A DNA stretch of 64,000 bases from Vreelandella nigrificans (GCF_002374315.1 NZ_NWUX01000020.1:22077-86076); one strand, 5' to 3'. Shown: positions 1-8,548, numbered from the stretch's first letter. Numbers and translations: made by a program. Notes: generated by a model from the sequence alone, not told the origin.

Positions 1-140
1 ACTGCTCTTGCGGGTGCGCTTCGTTTACCACGCACTACAACATTATTGAAATCAAGCTATTGCGTACCGGACTGCTCTTGCGGGTGCGCTTCGCTTACCG
101 CGTACTACAAAGCCATTAAAATCAAACTATTGCATACTTG
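1..140. repeat. 70-bp direct tandem repeat, two copies
   Basis: Two adjacent 70-bp units (1-70 and 71-140) both begin ACTGCTCTTGCGGGTGCGCT and differ at a minority of positions. The array may continue left of the window. The following sequence to about 440 contains no credible gene; a reversed copy of part of the unit core (GCACCCGC near 180-188) suggests an intergenic, possibly dispersed, repeat element. No transposase or terminal inverted repeat is seen. Confidence 0.75.
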
Positions 141-440
141 TAGCGCGGTGTAACGCTTGGCGAGGCACGAGCCATAAGGCACCCGCGATGGTGGTCAAAC
201 CGTATGACCTAAGCAAAATTTATGAATAGGGTAGGTTGGCATCATTAAGGCAAGCACGGCTGTGAATTTTGGATATAAGTTATCATTTAAATTTAATTTT
301 TAACGGGCATTAGCTTAGAAAACTGATGGTAAGCTGCACTTGCCGAGTAAGGGTGGCAGCACGTTTATCCTAACCGGATAATATGGCTGCTATAACACTG
401 CCGGTGGTGGCGTAATTATGTGCTTAATATGGAGGTTGAA

Positions 441-998
441 ATGTCAGGAGAGCTCTTTTTCCCGCTTATTGAAACCGAGCGCTTAATACTAAGGCCCTTA
501 GAAACCGATGATGCGGCGAGCTTGCTAACAATATTCTCGGACCCTGAGGTCATGAAGTATTGGAACACAGCACCTTGGGAGGGAATTCAGGATGCTTACA
601 ACTTCATAAGTGCCAGCAACGATTCGATGTTACGTCGGGAATCGCTTGTACTCGGCATATATGTCCAGCCTACAGGTGAGCTGGCTGGAAAATGCATGCT
701 GTTCAGTTACGACGAAGGGTCAAAGCGTGCGGAGATTGGTTTTGGTTTAAGCCGAACCTGTTGGGGTAAGGGCTATATTGGTGAGGCAGGGGAAGCATTA
801 ATTCAGTATGGTTTTAACTCCTTGGGACTGCGTCGCATTGAGGCGGAAATCGACCCTGATAATCACTCCTCAGCGAAAGCATTAGAAAAACTCGGTTTTT
901 CTCAAGAGGGCCTGTTAAGGCAGCGGTGGGAAATCAACGGGATTGTATCGGATTCCGCGCTATATGGCAGGCTGGCTAGTGATCAGTTTACCCCTTAA
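441..998 (+). CDS. GNAT N-acetyltransferase, RimJ/RimL type
   Basis: Protein of 185 residues beginning MSGELFF. It has the RimJ/RimL-type opening (IETERLILRPLETDDA) followed by SDPEVMKYW, and the acetyl-CoA loop region around 'SRTCWGKGYIGEAGEAL', then the C-terminal 'NHSSAKALEKLGF' strand typical of ribosomal-protein or antibiotic/alcohol acetyltransferases. The open frame reaches back to a GTG at 420, but a GGAGG at 431-435 sits five bases before the ATG at 441, so that start is chosen. The substrate cannot be told from sequence. A methyltransferase gene starts only 3 bp after the stop, so the two are probably co-transcribed. Confidence 0.88.
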   Translation: MSGELFFPLIETERLILRPLETDDAASLLTIFSDPEVMKYWNTAPWEGIQDAYNFISASNDSMLRRESLVLGIYVQPTGELAGKCMLFSYDEGSKRAEIGFGLSRTCWGKGYIGEAGEALIQYGFNSLGLRRIEAEIDPDNHSSAKALEKLGFSQEGLLRQRWEINGIVSDSALYGRLASDQFTP

Positions 999-1001
999 TA
1001 C

Positions 1002-1637
1002 ATGAGGAAATGGGCACGCCAATCGCATCATTATGACGTAAGGAGTCTAAACTCAATGATCACCGACCCTTGGCTCCATCGTTGGCTGCCGCTCTTGCGC
1101 GAACGTGCTGGCACAGATTTTGTATTTGAAATCGGATGCGGGCACGGAGATGACACGGCCATAATGGCTAGCGCTGGGCTCAGCGTCTTTGCTTTTGATC
1201 TGTCTCGTACGGCAGTGAGTGTCACCAGCGTCAGAGTTCCGTCTGCTACGGTGCAGTGCAGAGATCTTCGTGAACCATTCCCTGAGCAGGTTCATGAGGT
1301 GGGCGCCATTGTGGCGAGCCTATCGCTACACTACTTCGCTTGGGACGAAACTCAAGTCCTCGTTCAGCGAATTCGTTCCACATTACGACCCGGGGGCATC
1401 CTGCTCTGTCGTCTCAACTCTACCCAGGATCATAATTTCGGGGCTAGTGGTCATGCGGAGCTTGAACCACACTTATTTCTTGTGGAAGGCAGTCCTAAGC
1501 GCTTCTTCGATAGAGAGTCTGTTGAGTTACTGTTCAATGAAGGTTGGAACAAGCTCTCAATGGAACACTATGTCACCAGCAAGTATGTCAAACCGAAAGC
1601 GCTGTGGGAGATCGTGCTTGAGCGAAGCGACGCCTAA
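1002..1637 (+). CDS. class I SAM-dependent methyltransferase
   Basis: 211-residue protein with a Rossmann methyltransferase motif I (FEIGCGHGDDT, about residues 42-52), an acidic residue after strand 2 (FAFDLS), and the 'LRPGG' post-motif loop near residue 130. These bind S-adenosylmethionine; the methyl acceptor is unknown. It resembles TehB/UbiE-like small methyltransferases. The start is 3 bp after the acetyltransferase stop, which suggests a two-gene transcription unit. No signal peptide, so it is cytoplasmic. Confidence 0.82.
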   Translation: MRKWARQSHHYDVRSLNSMITDPWLHRWLPLLRERAGTDFVFEIGCGHGDDTAIMASAGLSVFAFDLSRTAVSVTSVRVPSATVQCRDLREPFPEQVHEVGAIVASLSLHYFAWDETQVLVQRIRSTLRPGGILLCRLNSTQDHNFGASGHAELEPHLFLVEGSPKRFFDRESVELLFNEGWNKLSMEHYVTSKYVKPKALWEIVLERSDA

Positions 1638-1711
1638 CCCTTGGTTTAACCAGTTGCTCGCTGGTATCTCATCCAACTGTGATTGCAACGCTATAAGGGA
1701 GATGGGGCTCC

Positions 1712-2272
1712 ATGGTAAAAACCCCTGACTTCGCTACTCACTATTATTTGCCTGAGACTGGCCCGTTTCGGAGCCTTTCAGAGCTTTCAGCTGGCTCTGA
1801 AGATCCCGTGTTTCTAAATCTCTTGACTCGACATCAGCGTGACCCTGGCTACCGGCGGCGCTATGGTAGTAACTACATTAGGGTTCGGCGTGAGGTTGAA
1901 GCTCGGCTGCGAGAGCTCTTTATTGCGCGAGGAGGGAAGCCTCGCCGCCGTCATCCCTTTTATCTGGTGCTGGGGGAATCTCCTTGGTTTCGTGATTTGA
2001 ATGCTCATCAACGTGAACTGAAAATCCCGCTCTCGGAGCTTGATCCTGAAGTTACGTCTTTGACCTACCCAGATAGCTTTATTGCGTTAACCCGAGACGA
2101 TAAGCCTTATTACAATCAAGTGTTTCTGCTTAACGAGGTGAGTGAGCTCGTTACACGATTCGGGGTCCCTACTAATGATAACTTGGTACCTTATGAGCGC
2201 TATTGGGAAACCGATTTTGAGCTTTATATCGAAGTTCAGCTTTGGGATATCCCACCCAGTTTCAATTGCTGA
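1712..2272 (+). CDS. hypothetical protein, accessory-region type
   Basis: 186-residue soluble protein that I do not recognise. It is rich in Arg and aromatic residues (RRRYGSNYIRVRREVEARLRELF, split around residues 48-70) and has an acidic C-terminus with Trp (YWETDFELYIEVQLWDIP). No signal peptide or membrane segment. It starts at ATG 1712 after GGGAGATGGGG, a purine-rich stretch usable as ribosome-binding site. It sits in a run of same-strand single-function genes that look laterally acquired. Confidence 0.6.
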   Translation: MVKTPDFATHYYLPETGPFRSLSELSAGSEDPVFLNLLTRHQRDPGYRRRYGSNYIRVRREVEARLRELFIARGGKPRRRHPFYLVLGESPWFRDLNAHQRELKIPLSELDPEVTSLTYPDSFIALTRDDKPYYNQVFLLNEVSELVTRFGVPTNDNLVPYERYWETDFELYIEVQLWDIPPSFNC

Positions 2273-2371
2273 CATACGCAATTAATTCAGCCATCGCTGC
2301 TCTGGGCTGCAACAAGCTGCCTTATTCTGAGAGACACAACGAAGCTTTGAGGAGCTTAAGAGCATGGGCTA

Positions 2372-2854
2372 TTAGCTAGTGTTTGCTTCTTGCTGGGCTC
2401 TCGCTTTTTGCTCTGCCTGATCCAGAAGGACTGGGCCGCTACCTGATTCAGCCAGTTTGTCATCTGGGTTATAGAGTGGGCAATTAGTCATGCTTAGACA
2501 ACCACAGCCTATGCACCCAGCTAGGTTATCGCGTAGCTTTTGAAGATAAGCAATACGGCCATCAAGCATCTGTTGCCAGTTTTTTGAAAGCTGCTGCCAG
2601 TCTTCAACTGTCGGCGTGCGGTTATTGGGTAATGATTCAAAGGCCTGTTTAATCTCTTCCAAGCTAACGCCGACTTTCTGTGCTGCTTTAATCACCGAAA
2701 TTCGCCTTAACACCTCTGGCTTATAGCGGCGCTGATTACCCGCATTACGCCAGCTGTGAATTAGTCCTTGTTGCTCGTAGAAGTGCAAGGTACTGACCTT
2801 CACACCGCAGCGCTTCGCTACCATTCCGACACTCCAAATAGCATCTGCCATCAC
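2372..2854 (-). CDS. soxR: redox-sensitive transcriptional activator SoxR
   Basis: 160-residue MerR-family regulator. The N-terminal winged helix (VGMVAKRCGVKVSTLHFYEQQGL, about 8-30) is followed by a dimerisation helix and a [2Fe-2S] cluster motif CX2CXCX5C with cysteines at 114, 117, 119 and 125. This cysteine spacing identifies SoxR among MerR proteins. SoxR is activated by oxidation of its cluster by redox-cycling compounds. It is divergent from a VOC protein and a flavodoxin, and a perfect SoxR box lies between them, so those two genes rather than soxS are the likely local targets. Confidence 0.95.
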   Translation of the reverse strand: MMADAIWSVGMVAKRCGVKVSTLHFYEQQGLIHSWRNAGNQRRYKPEVLRRISVIKAAQKVGVSLEEIKQAFESLPNNRTPTVEDWQQLSKNWQQMLDGRIAYLQKLRDNLAGCIGCGCLSMTNCPLYNPDDKLAESGSGPVLLDQAEQKARAQQEANTS

Positions 2855-2895
2855 TCACCCCTGAATATTTTTTGCCATTTTTTCCTAAAAACCAC

Positions 2896-2926
2896 TTTAC
2901 CTCAACTTCAGTTGAGGTTTTATCCT
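2896..2926 (+). promoter_or_regulatory. SoxR box within MerR-type promoter
   Basis: The 18-bp near-palindrome CCTCAACTTCAGTTGAGG at 2900-2917 matches the known soxS operator CCTCAAGTTAACTTGAGG closely. It sits between a -35 TTTACC (2896-2901) and a -10 TATCCT (2921-2926) with a 19-bp spacer, the overlong spacing characteristic of MerR/SoxR-activated promoters. It drives the gene starting at 2956. Confidence 0.92.
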
Positions 2927-2955
2927 GCCATCTTACTTAACGCAAGGAGACTCTT

Positions 2956-3408
2956 ATGTACTTAGAACACGTCAATCTGGTGGTTGCTGATATGGATGCC
3001 ATGTTGGATTTTTACCGTGCAGCCTTCCCGCACTGGCGGGTGCGGGATGAAGGCCATAGCGAGTGGTATGGCAAACCGCGTAAATGGGTGCACTTTGGTG
3101 ACGATGAAAATTACTTGGCGTTAAGCGATCACGGCGAAGGGGAGAACCGTGATTTGAAAGGTCACAGCGTTGGGCTGGCCCATTTTGCTTATGTGGTCGA
3201 TAACCTCGATGCCGTTGTTGCCAGGCTAAATAATGCTGGTTATGCCATTGCCAAACCCGGCGCAACAGAGCCGTTTCGAAAAAATGTCTACTTTGTCGAT
3301 CCGGCCGGTTTTGAAGTGGAGTTTGTTGAGTATTTGAGTGATATCCCCGCCGAGCGGAATTTAAACCGTGATGCTCTGCAGCCAGCAGCTCAGGGAGATG
3401 CTCAGTAA
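2956..3408 (+). CDS. VOC (glyoxalase/bleomycin-resistance) family protein
   Basis: 150-residue protein with two βαβββ half-modules: the first begins YLEHVNLVVADMDAMLDFYRAAFP, the second GLAHFAYVVDNLDAVVARLNNAGY, ending in 'FVDPAGFEVEFVEY' with the C-terminal metal-ligand Glu. Members bind a divalent metal and act as lyases, dioxygenases or drug-binding proteins; the substrate is not predictable. AAGGAG at about 2944 precedes the ATG. It lies directly downstream of the SoxR box and 17 bp before a flavodoxin gene, so it is probably induced by redox-cycling compounds. Confidence 0.85.
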   Translation: MYLEHVNLVVADMDAMLDFYRAAFPHWRVRDEGHSEWYGKPRKWVHFGDDENYLALSDHGEGENRDLKGHSVGLAHFAYVVDNLDAVVARLNNAGYAIAKPGATEPFRKNVYFVDPAGFEVEFVEYLSDIPAERNLNRDALQPAAQGDAQ

Positions 3409-3425
3409 CGCAAGGGGGAGGGGTA

Positions 3426-3986
3426 ATGAAAGTCGCCGTCGTTTTTCATTCCGCTTCAGGCAGTACCAAGCAACTCGCGCAGGCTGTTGCTTCTGGTGCA
3501 GCGGTGGTATCTGATGTTGAAGTGGCCATGGTAGAAATTGTTGGTGCCGATATTATCGAAGGGCGTTTTCGCAATACCAAGCTGCTGCAGCAATTAGACA
3601 AGGCCGATGCATTGGTCTTTGGTTCACCTACCTATATGGGCTGCGTGTCAGCCCAGTTTAAAGCCTTTAGTGATGCCACTGGTGAGCTATGGTCAACGCA
3701 ATCGTGGGCAAACAAGGTTGCCGCTGGCTTTACCATTGGTGCCAACTTAAGTGGCGATCAGCTGAATACACTTCAGTACATGCAAGTATTCGCAAGTCAG
3801 CATGGCATGCTATGGGTAGGCTTGGATATCCCGGGCAACTACGATCCAGAAATGCGTAACAGGCTGGGGGCGCAGTCTGGGCTTATTGCTCATTCAGTAG
3901 ATGGTGTATTAGATGAAACAGACTTACTTGCCGCGCGTTATTTAGGCCAGCGGGTGGCGCAAGTCAGCAAGAAGCTTGCGGCGTGA
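3426..3986 (+). CDS. flavodoxin-fold NAD(P)H:quinone oxidoreductase-like protein
   Basis: 186-residue flavodoxin-fold protein. The FMN phosphate loop is FHSASGSTKQLAQAV (7-21), and the isoalloxazine loop GSPTYMGCVSAQFKAF lies near residues 67-82, as in WrbA-like reductases. GGGGAGGGG precedes the ATG. Second gene of the SoxR-controlled pair; a two-electron quinone or redox-drug reductase role fits this control but is an inference. Slightly shorter than WrbA (about 198 residues), so the exact subfamily is uncertain. Confidence 0.85.
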   Translation: MKVAVVFHSASGSTKQLAQAVASGAAVVSDVEVAMVEIVGADIIEGRFRNTKLLQQLDKADALVFGSPTYMGCVSAQFKAFSDATGELWSTQSWANKVAAGFTIGANLSGDQLNTLQYMQVFASQHGMLWVGLDIPGNYDPEMRNRLGAQSGLIAHSVDGVLDETDLLAARYLGQRVAQVSKKLAA

Positions 3987-4090
3987 AGGTTGGTCATGTG
4001 GGCGTGCGGCAGACACAGACAAGTGATAGATTTATTAATTAGTAAAAATTAATATAAATTGTATTAGCTGTAAAATCTCAGGAGCTTTCA

Positions 4091-4591
4091 GTGAGAATTG
4101 ACACTAAAAAAGGGATATTGGAAAGCGATTGGCACTACTTAACCCAATGGAAGGAACGGGTATTTCCTGAAGAGGGGCGTAGTAAAGAGTGGACACCTGT
4201 TTCCTGGCATAGCATCGCTTACTCGGAAGCGAATGATCCTATTGGTCACATTGGTTTTGATCGTTTTGAAGTGCTAATTGATGCTGTGCCACACTTAGTG
4301 ATTGGTATTGGTGGGGTTGTTGTACGGCCAGAATATCAAGGGCAAGGCATTCCAGCTCTACTGTTTAATGAAGTGCATGATCAGGCAAGAAAGCATTTGG
4401 GAGCTGGAGTATTTACGCTTTTTTGCCCATCTCGACTGGTTACTTATTATGAAAAACATGGTTACCAGCGTTATCCTGGCGCCGTTTATTTGCTGCAGCA
4501 AGGTGAGAAAGTGCTTTCTACCTTCGAGTTCATGCATCATGGCGACTTAGCCGCCGTTGGAAAGGTGGTTCTACAAAGTGAACCTTGGTGA
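4091..4591 (+). CDS. GNAT family N-acetyltransferase
   Basis: 166-residue protein starting at GTG 4091, with CAGGAG about ten bases upstream. The acetyl-CoA signature is visible as 'GVVVRPEYQGQGIPALLFNEV' (Q/RxxGxG/A type) near residues 76-96, followed by 'FCPSRLVTYYEKHGYQRYPG', the conserved tyrosine helix and final strands. The substrate is unknown. Preceded by an AT-rich 100-bp spacer that may hold its own promoter. Confidence 0.82.
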   Translation: MRIDTKKGILESDWHYLTQWKERVFPEEGRSKEWTPVSWHSIAYSEANDPIGHIGFDRFEVLIDAVPHLVIGIGGVVVRPEYQGQGIPALLFNEVHDQARKHLGAGVFTLFCPSRLVTYYEKHGYQRYPGAVYLLQQGEKVLSTFEFMHHGDLAAVGKVVLQSEPW

Positions 4592-4605
4592 TTATGAGGC
4601 TTTTT

Positions 4606-4645
4606 AACAGGGAAAGTCGCCGCAGGCTTGGGCGATTTTCCCGTT
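4606..4645. terminator. imperfect inverted repeat, possible terminator hairpin
   Basis: AACAGGGAAAGTCGCC (4606-4621) pairs with GGGCGATTTTCCCGTT (4630-4645) with one bulge. It lies directly after the acetyltransferase stop at 4591. There is no T-run on the plus strand after it, but TTTTT precedes it at about 4601-4605. It superficially resembles an integron attC end (GTTAGGT follows) but lacks the partner box. Confidence 0.4.
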
Positions 4646-4719
4646 AGGTGTCTCTCTGCATATCTTTGTGAACGTAAGTGTAGGCGCCGAATATTTAAAG
4701 AAGCAATGGAGTGTCAGCA

Positions 4720-5184
4720 GTGGAGACAAGAAAATCATCACGGTTAATAATTGTTGATGCAGAAGGACGCTTGCTACTGTTTTTATACCAAGATGAGCAT
4801 CAGGCGCCATTTTGGGCAACCGTTGGCGGCGAGCTAAAACCAGGCGAGAGCTACGTTGAGGCCGCGAAACGCGAGTTATACGAGGAAACAGGGTTAACAC
4901 AAGACGTCGGTGAAATGATAAGGGAACGGGATGACGTCTATGCCGTAGCAAGGTCGGTGCCAGCACGTTGGCTTGAGCAGTACTTCCTGGTTAAATGGCC
5001 TGCAAACAGAGAGGTATTTGCTGCAAAGTGGACCGATGAGGAGAAGAGCACGATTCAAACGTGGAAATGGTGGAGTTTAGACGAATTACTTGCCAAAGAA
5101 GCCTCTCTCTTCAAACCTGATTGGATTCCTGATTTGCTTCGTTCTGTGCTGCACAGAAAATGTTTATTAAATGTTTCTCAATGA
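4720..5184 (+). CDS. NUDIX hydrolase
   Basis: About 154 residues with a complete Nudix box, GX5EX7REUXEEXGU, read as GELKPGE-SYVEAAK-RELYEETGL. This coordinates Mg2+ for hydrolysis of nucleoside-diphosphate-linked substrates. GGAG at 4708-4711 favours the GTG at 4720; an in-frame GTG at 4711 is the alternative. The substrate cannot be assigned. Flanked by two GNAT genes on the same strand. Confidence 0.88.
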   Translation: METRKSSRLIIVDAEGRLLLFLYQDEHQAPFWATVGGELKPGESYVEAAKRELYEETGLTQDVGEMIRERDDVYAVARSVPARWLEQYFLVKWPANREVFAAKWTDEEKSTIQTWKWWSLDELLAKEASLFKPDWIPDLLRSVLHRKCLLNVSQ

Positions 5185-5223
5185 TGCCTTTGGCGCAGTT
5201 GACCATCAGTAAGGAATATCTAG

Positions 5224-5649
5224 ATGATTCGCAAATACCGGGAGGCGGATATTGGTCAAATTTTGGATATCTGGCTTGCAGCATCAATTAAAGCCCACTC
5301 CTTTGTTGGGTCAGCGTTTTGGGAATCAAAGGTTAGCGAAATGCGTGATGTATACATCCCAGCATCGGAGACCTTTGTATTTGAGTCTGAAGATCAAATA
5401 GCTGGATTCTATAGCCTATACGGAGATACGTTGGCTGCCATTTTTGTATCGCCAAGCTTGCAGGGTAAAGGTATAGGAGCAGCGCTGATTGATGATGCCA
5501 AGAGTAGAAGGGAGTGTTTGCAACTGACGGTCTATAGTGAAAATACCCCAAGCATCTATTTTTATAAGAAACATGGATTTATTTCATTGAGTAAGCAAAT
5601 TGATGAACAAACTGGCCACCCAGAGCTTGTCATGGAGTATTACTGCTAA
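5224..5649 (+). CDS. GNAT family N-acetyltransferase, YjaB-like
   Basis: 141-residue protein opening MIRKYREADIGQILDIWLAAS, the YjaB/PhnO-type N-terminus, with 'AIFVSPSLQGKGIGAALID' as the acetyl-CoA loop (about 79-97) and 'YSENTPSIYFYKKHGF' as the conserved tyrosine helix. Preceded by AAGGAATATCTAG before ATG 5224. It shares architecture with the acetyltransferase at 9561 but is not a close copy. Substrate unknown. Confidence 0.85.
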   Translation: MIRKYREADIGQILDIWLAASIKAHSFVGSAFWESKVSEMRDVYIPASETFVFESEDQIAGFYSLYGDTLAAIFVSPSLQGKGIGAALIDDAKSRRECLQLTVYSENTPSIYFYKKHGFISLSKQIDEQTGHPELVMEYYC

Positions 5650-5712
5650 CAACGTGAAGAGGCCAGCGGTGGTTTGCTGGCTACTTGATGTGAAGTATCA
5701 CAGGGGTGTTCG

Positions 5713-6147
5713 ATGAAAGGTGAGTGTCTCTGCGGAAAGGTTAAGTTCGAAATTAAAGGAGAGCTACCAAATCTCTATCAATGCCACTGTTCTTTGTGTC
5801 GTAAAGCAACGGGGTCGGCAGCTAATGCTGCCACTTTGGTGAGAGAGGAGTGCTTCCTTTGGCTTTCTGATCAGTCCTGCATTAGCTCTTTTCAAAAGCC
5901 AACCGGCTATCGGAGCGATTTTTGCTTGGTCTGCGGTAGTCCGGTGCCGAACAAACTGAAAGACACCAGCCTAATGTGGATCCCTGCTGGCTTGCTTGAT
6001 GGTGTGACGTTATCTCAAGTTTCTGTGCACCTTCATCTGACTTCAGCAGCAACATGGGCAAAAGAGTCAGATAGCTGTGTCTGGTTGAAGGATGGCCCTG
6101 ATAGTTTGGATGCACTTAACCAGGCATTGCAGCGGAAAAACCGCTGA
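5713..6147 (+). CDS. GFA (glutathione-dependent formaldehyde-activating) family zinc protein
   Basis: 144 residues with the cysteine pattern of the GFA/CENP-V fold: GECLCGKVKFEI near the start, CHCSLCRKATGS (about 24-35) and FCLVCGSPV (about 90-98). These cysteines bind zinc. Gfa binds S-hydroxymethylglutathione in Paracoccus, but most family members have no tested function, so only the fold is asserted. ATG follows GGGGTGTTCG. Confidence 0.85.
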   Translation: MKGECLCGKVKFEIKGELPNLYQCHCSLCRKATGSAANAATLVREECFLWLSDQSCISSFQKPTGYRSDFCLVCGSPVPNKLKDTSLMWIPAGLLDGVTLSQVSVHLHLTSAATWAKESDSCVWLKDGPDSLDALNQALQRKNR

Positions 6148-6363
6148 AGTTGAGGTGAACCTGTGCGCCACAGGCGGCCTTTCCGAAACCAGCCAAGTAA
6201 GCTATGCCATCATTGCCCTACAAAAACCTCGAAAGGATCGCCCTTAGCGCCATCTCCAAGGGGTATAATGTCACTTGCCATGGAGCAGTTTTGGTGTTTT
6301 AACTGTTGATTTTTAGATGGTTTTTTACTTTTTATTGTTTCCAATCGAGAAAGGTAGTCGTTC

Positions 6364-6786
6364 ATGATTAATACTAAAATATACAAAGCGGTTTACGAAC
6401 TCGCTGAAAAACTCATGAAGGCTGCTGATAAAGAGGATCGGCAGGCTTTCGATGCGCTTTATGCGGAGTTGAAGGCGATCTGCACTGATAACGAGAACAC
6501 TGATAAAGATCACCCGGAGCAGTGGGAAACACTGGCTGATTTCACAGAAGAGCTAGAAGATGCGCTACCTATCTATGAACAAGCCCTAGAAAAAGCCATT
6601 GCCATTAATTCGAAAGACCACATTTCATCCATCGCGTTTTCCATGGCGACGTTGCAAGTGGAGCTGGGCCAAACAGACGCTGCCATCAAAAGCCTGCAGC
6701 ATGCCAAAACCAGCGCTCATGGCATTGAAGATAACGAACTGAAAGCAGAAATCGATGAGCTACTTGAAACACTAACCACTGGCTAG
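6364..6786 (+). CDS. TPR-like helical protein of unknown function
   Basis: 140-residue acidic, all-helical protein. Repeated helix pairs such as 'ALPIYEQALEKAIAINSKDHISSIAFSMATL' look like tetratricopeptide repeats, which mediate protein contacts. No signal peptide. AAAGGTAG precedes ATG 6364. The next gene (YehS-like) begins 10 bp after its stop, so the two are probably translated together and may act together. Specific function not recognised. Confidence 0.7.
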   Translation: MINTKIYKAVYELAEKLMKAADKEDRQAFDALYAELKAICTDNENTDKDHPEQWETLADFTEELEDALPIYEQALEKAIAINSKDHISSIAFSMATLQVELGQTDAAIKSLQHAKTSAHGIEDNELKAEIDELLETLTTG

Positions 6787-6796
6787 GAACCCTATT

Positions 6797-7282
6797 TTGA
6801 CCAACAATGATATTTTTCGCCGTATACGTTATACCTTCGATTTAAAAGATAGCGCCATAGTGGATATTTTCTCGCTGGCGGAAGTCAGTGTAAGCCAAGA
6901 GCAGGTAACCGCTTGGCTGAAAAAGGATGACGACGACGCCTTTGTGACGATGAAGAACAGGGAGCTGGCGGCGTTTCTGAATGGGTTTATCAGCTTTAAG
7001 CGTGGCAAGCGCGAAGGCCCACAGCCAGTGCCTGAATCGCAGCTAAACAATAATATGGTGTTCCAGAAGCTGCGCATTGCGCTGAATTTAAAAGCGGACG
7101 ATATTTTAGAGGTGTTTGAACTGGTGGGCTTACCGTTAAGCCACCATGAGCTCAGTGCTTTTTTCCGTAAGCCAAGCCATAAAAATTATCGTGAATGTAA
7201 AGACCAAATGCTGCGCAATTTCTTACTCGGCATCCAGTTACAATTACGACCAAATCCTAACGGTTCAGGTACAGATGTTTGA
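6797..7282 (+). CDS. DUF1456 family protein, YehS-like
   Basis: 161 residues with two repeats of the DUF1456 unit: NNDIFRRIRYTFDLKD...LNGFISFKRGK and NNMVFQKLRIALNLKADDI...LRNFLLGIQLQLRP. This tandem layout matches E. coli YehS, whose function is not established. The start is TTG 6797, because family members begin M-x-N-N-D-I and no ATG is available; upstream Shine-Dalgarno is weak, consistent with coupling to the preceding gene 10 bp away. Confidence 0.88.
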   Translation: MTNNDIFRRIRYTFDLKDSAIVDIFSLAEVSVSQEQVTAWLKKDDDDAFVTMKNRELAAFLNGFISFKRGKREGPQPVPESQLNNNMVFQKLRIALNLKADDILEVFELVGLPLSHHELSAFFRKPSHKNYRECKDQMLRNFLLGIQLQLRPNPNGSGTDV

Positions 7283-7333
7283 CCTTCGCTACGTCAAAGT
7301 CACCAGTGCACTTTGGGGTTAAGGGTTTACCAT

Positions 7334-7840
7334 ATGGCCAGGAATATTGAGATCAAAGCACGTATCAGCAACATCGGAATGCTCGAATCCAAGGTGGCTA
7401 AGATCGCTGGTAATGGCCCAACCGAGATATTTCAAGACGATACATTTTTTCAATGTGATACTGGGCGATTGAAGCTCCGGGTGCTTTCGGACAAGCACGG
7501 CGAACTGATTTTTTACCGGCGTGAAAATCAGGCTGGGCCGAAAGAATCATTTTACGTTCGTTCGCAAACCGATGAACCTGAGACGTTACGCGAGACGCTT
7601 TCGCTGGCTTATGGTGTAGTTGGTCGTGTTCGGAAGCATCGCACGCTGTATCTTGTTGGCAGGACGCGTATACATCTCGATAGAGTGGAAGCCCTTGGGC
7701 ACTTTCTTGAACTTGAAGTGGTACTTTCCGACAGCGAGCCATCACGGGTCGGTATTGAGATCGCACACCGTCTATTGAACCAGCTTGGTATTGAGTCATC
7801 CCAGCTCATCGAAGCCGCTTATGTTGATATGTTTGAATAA
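7334..7840 (+). CDS. CYTH domain protein (class IV adenylate cyclase/thiamine triphosphatase-like)
   Basis: About 168 residues. The N-terminus ARNIEIKARI contains the ExK part of the CYTH signature, followed by 'DTFFQCDTGRLKLRV' and 'YRRENQAGPKESFY', which supply the basic and acidic tunnel residues that bind a triphosphate and metal. 'HLDRVEALGHFLELEVVL' is the typical C-terminal half. CYTH enzymes hydrolyse or cyclise triphosphate substrates; which one here is unknown. ATG 7334 is preferred over TTG 7313 because family similarity begins there. Confidence 0.85.
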   Translation: MARNIEIKARISNIGMLESKVAKIAGNGPTEIFQDDTFFQCDTGRLKLRVLSDKHGELIFYRRENQAGPKESFYVRSQTDEPETLRETLSLAYGVVGRVRKHRTLYLVGRTRIHLDRVEALGHFLELEVVLSDSEPSRVGIEIAHRLLNQLGIESSQLIEAAYVDMFE

Positions 7841-7915
7841 GCGGGAAGCTAACCATTCATTCGGCAGGCTCTGAGCAAGGAGCCATGAAAGTCAATGAAT
7901 TCAGACGTTAAGGTA

Positions 7916-8548
7916 ATGGCTATGGGAACGGAAATTTGGCTTTTGTATGCCAGCACCGTATTCATTTTAATGAGCACGCCGGGCCCTAGCCAGCTTCTGA
8001 TGCTTTCAAATAGTATTAGTAATGGCTTTCACCGATCACTATTTACCGCCGCTGGCGATTTGTCAGCCAATTTTTTACAGATGATTGTCGCCTCGATAGG
8101 CTTGGTGAGCATTATTCAGCAATCGGGTAATTTCTTTACCGTTGTGAAGTGGGCGGGAGTGGCATATTTATCGTACTTAGGTTTGCGGTTAATTTTTTCT
8201 AAGAAAGCCAGCAATGCCAATCTGGCCAGCCAAGTAAGGTCAAGCCGTAGCTTGTATTGGCAAGGCTTCGTTACTTCAGCTGCCAATCCTAAAGCTGTTA
8301 TCTTTTTCGCTGCCCTATTTCCACAGTTTATTAACCCCTCTGAGCCCCTTCTTCATCAGTTTGCGATACTCAGTGCCACTTATCTCATCATGGACGCGGT
8401 CTTCTTGTTTTCCTACGGGAAATCAGCTGAATGGGTTAGTACGAAACTGAAGTCATCAGCACGCCAGCACTTAGGTAAGGTGTCTGGCTCGTTTTTGATT
8501 GGAGCAGCAGTGCTTCTAGGTCTGAAGAACGTTGATACTAACTTATAA
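7916..8548 (+). CDS. LysE/RhtB family amino-acid exporter
   Basis: About 210-residue membrane protein with the family hallmark 'STPGPSQLLMLSNSISNG' near the N-terminus, 'WAGVAYLSYLGLRLI' and 'TSAANPKAVIFFAALFPQF', and around six hydrophobic segments. It exports amino acids or derivatives through the inner membrane. ATG 7916 has TAAGG a few bases upstream; in-frame ATG 7895 is possible. One of four LysE-type exporters in the window. Confidence 0.88.
   Translation: MAMGTEIWLLYASTVFILMSTPGPSQLLMLSNSISNGFHRSLFTAAGDLSANFLQMIVASIGLVSIIQQSGNFFTVVKWAGVAYLSYLGLRLIFSKKASNANLASQVRSSRSLYWQGFVTSAANPKAVIFFAALFPQFINPSEPLLHQFAILSATYLIMDAVFLFSYGKSAEWVSTKLKSSARQHLGKVSGSFLIGAAVLLGLKNVDTNL

Noticed and set aside
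1031..1728. Alternative frames within the first methyltransferase gene
   Set aside because: Shadows of a coding sequence with clear SAM-binding motifs.
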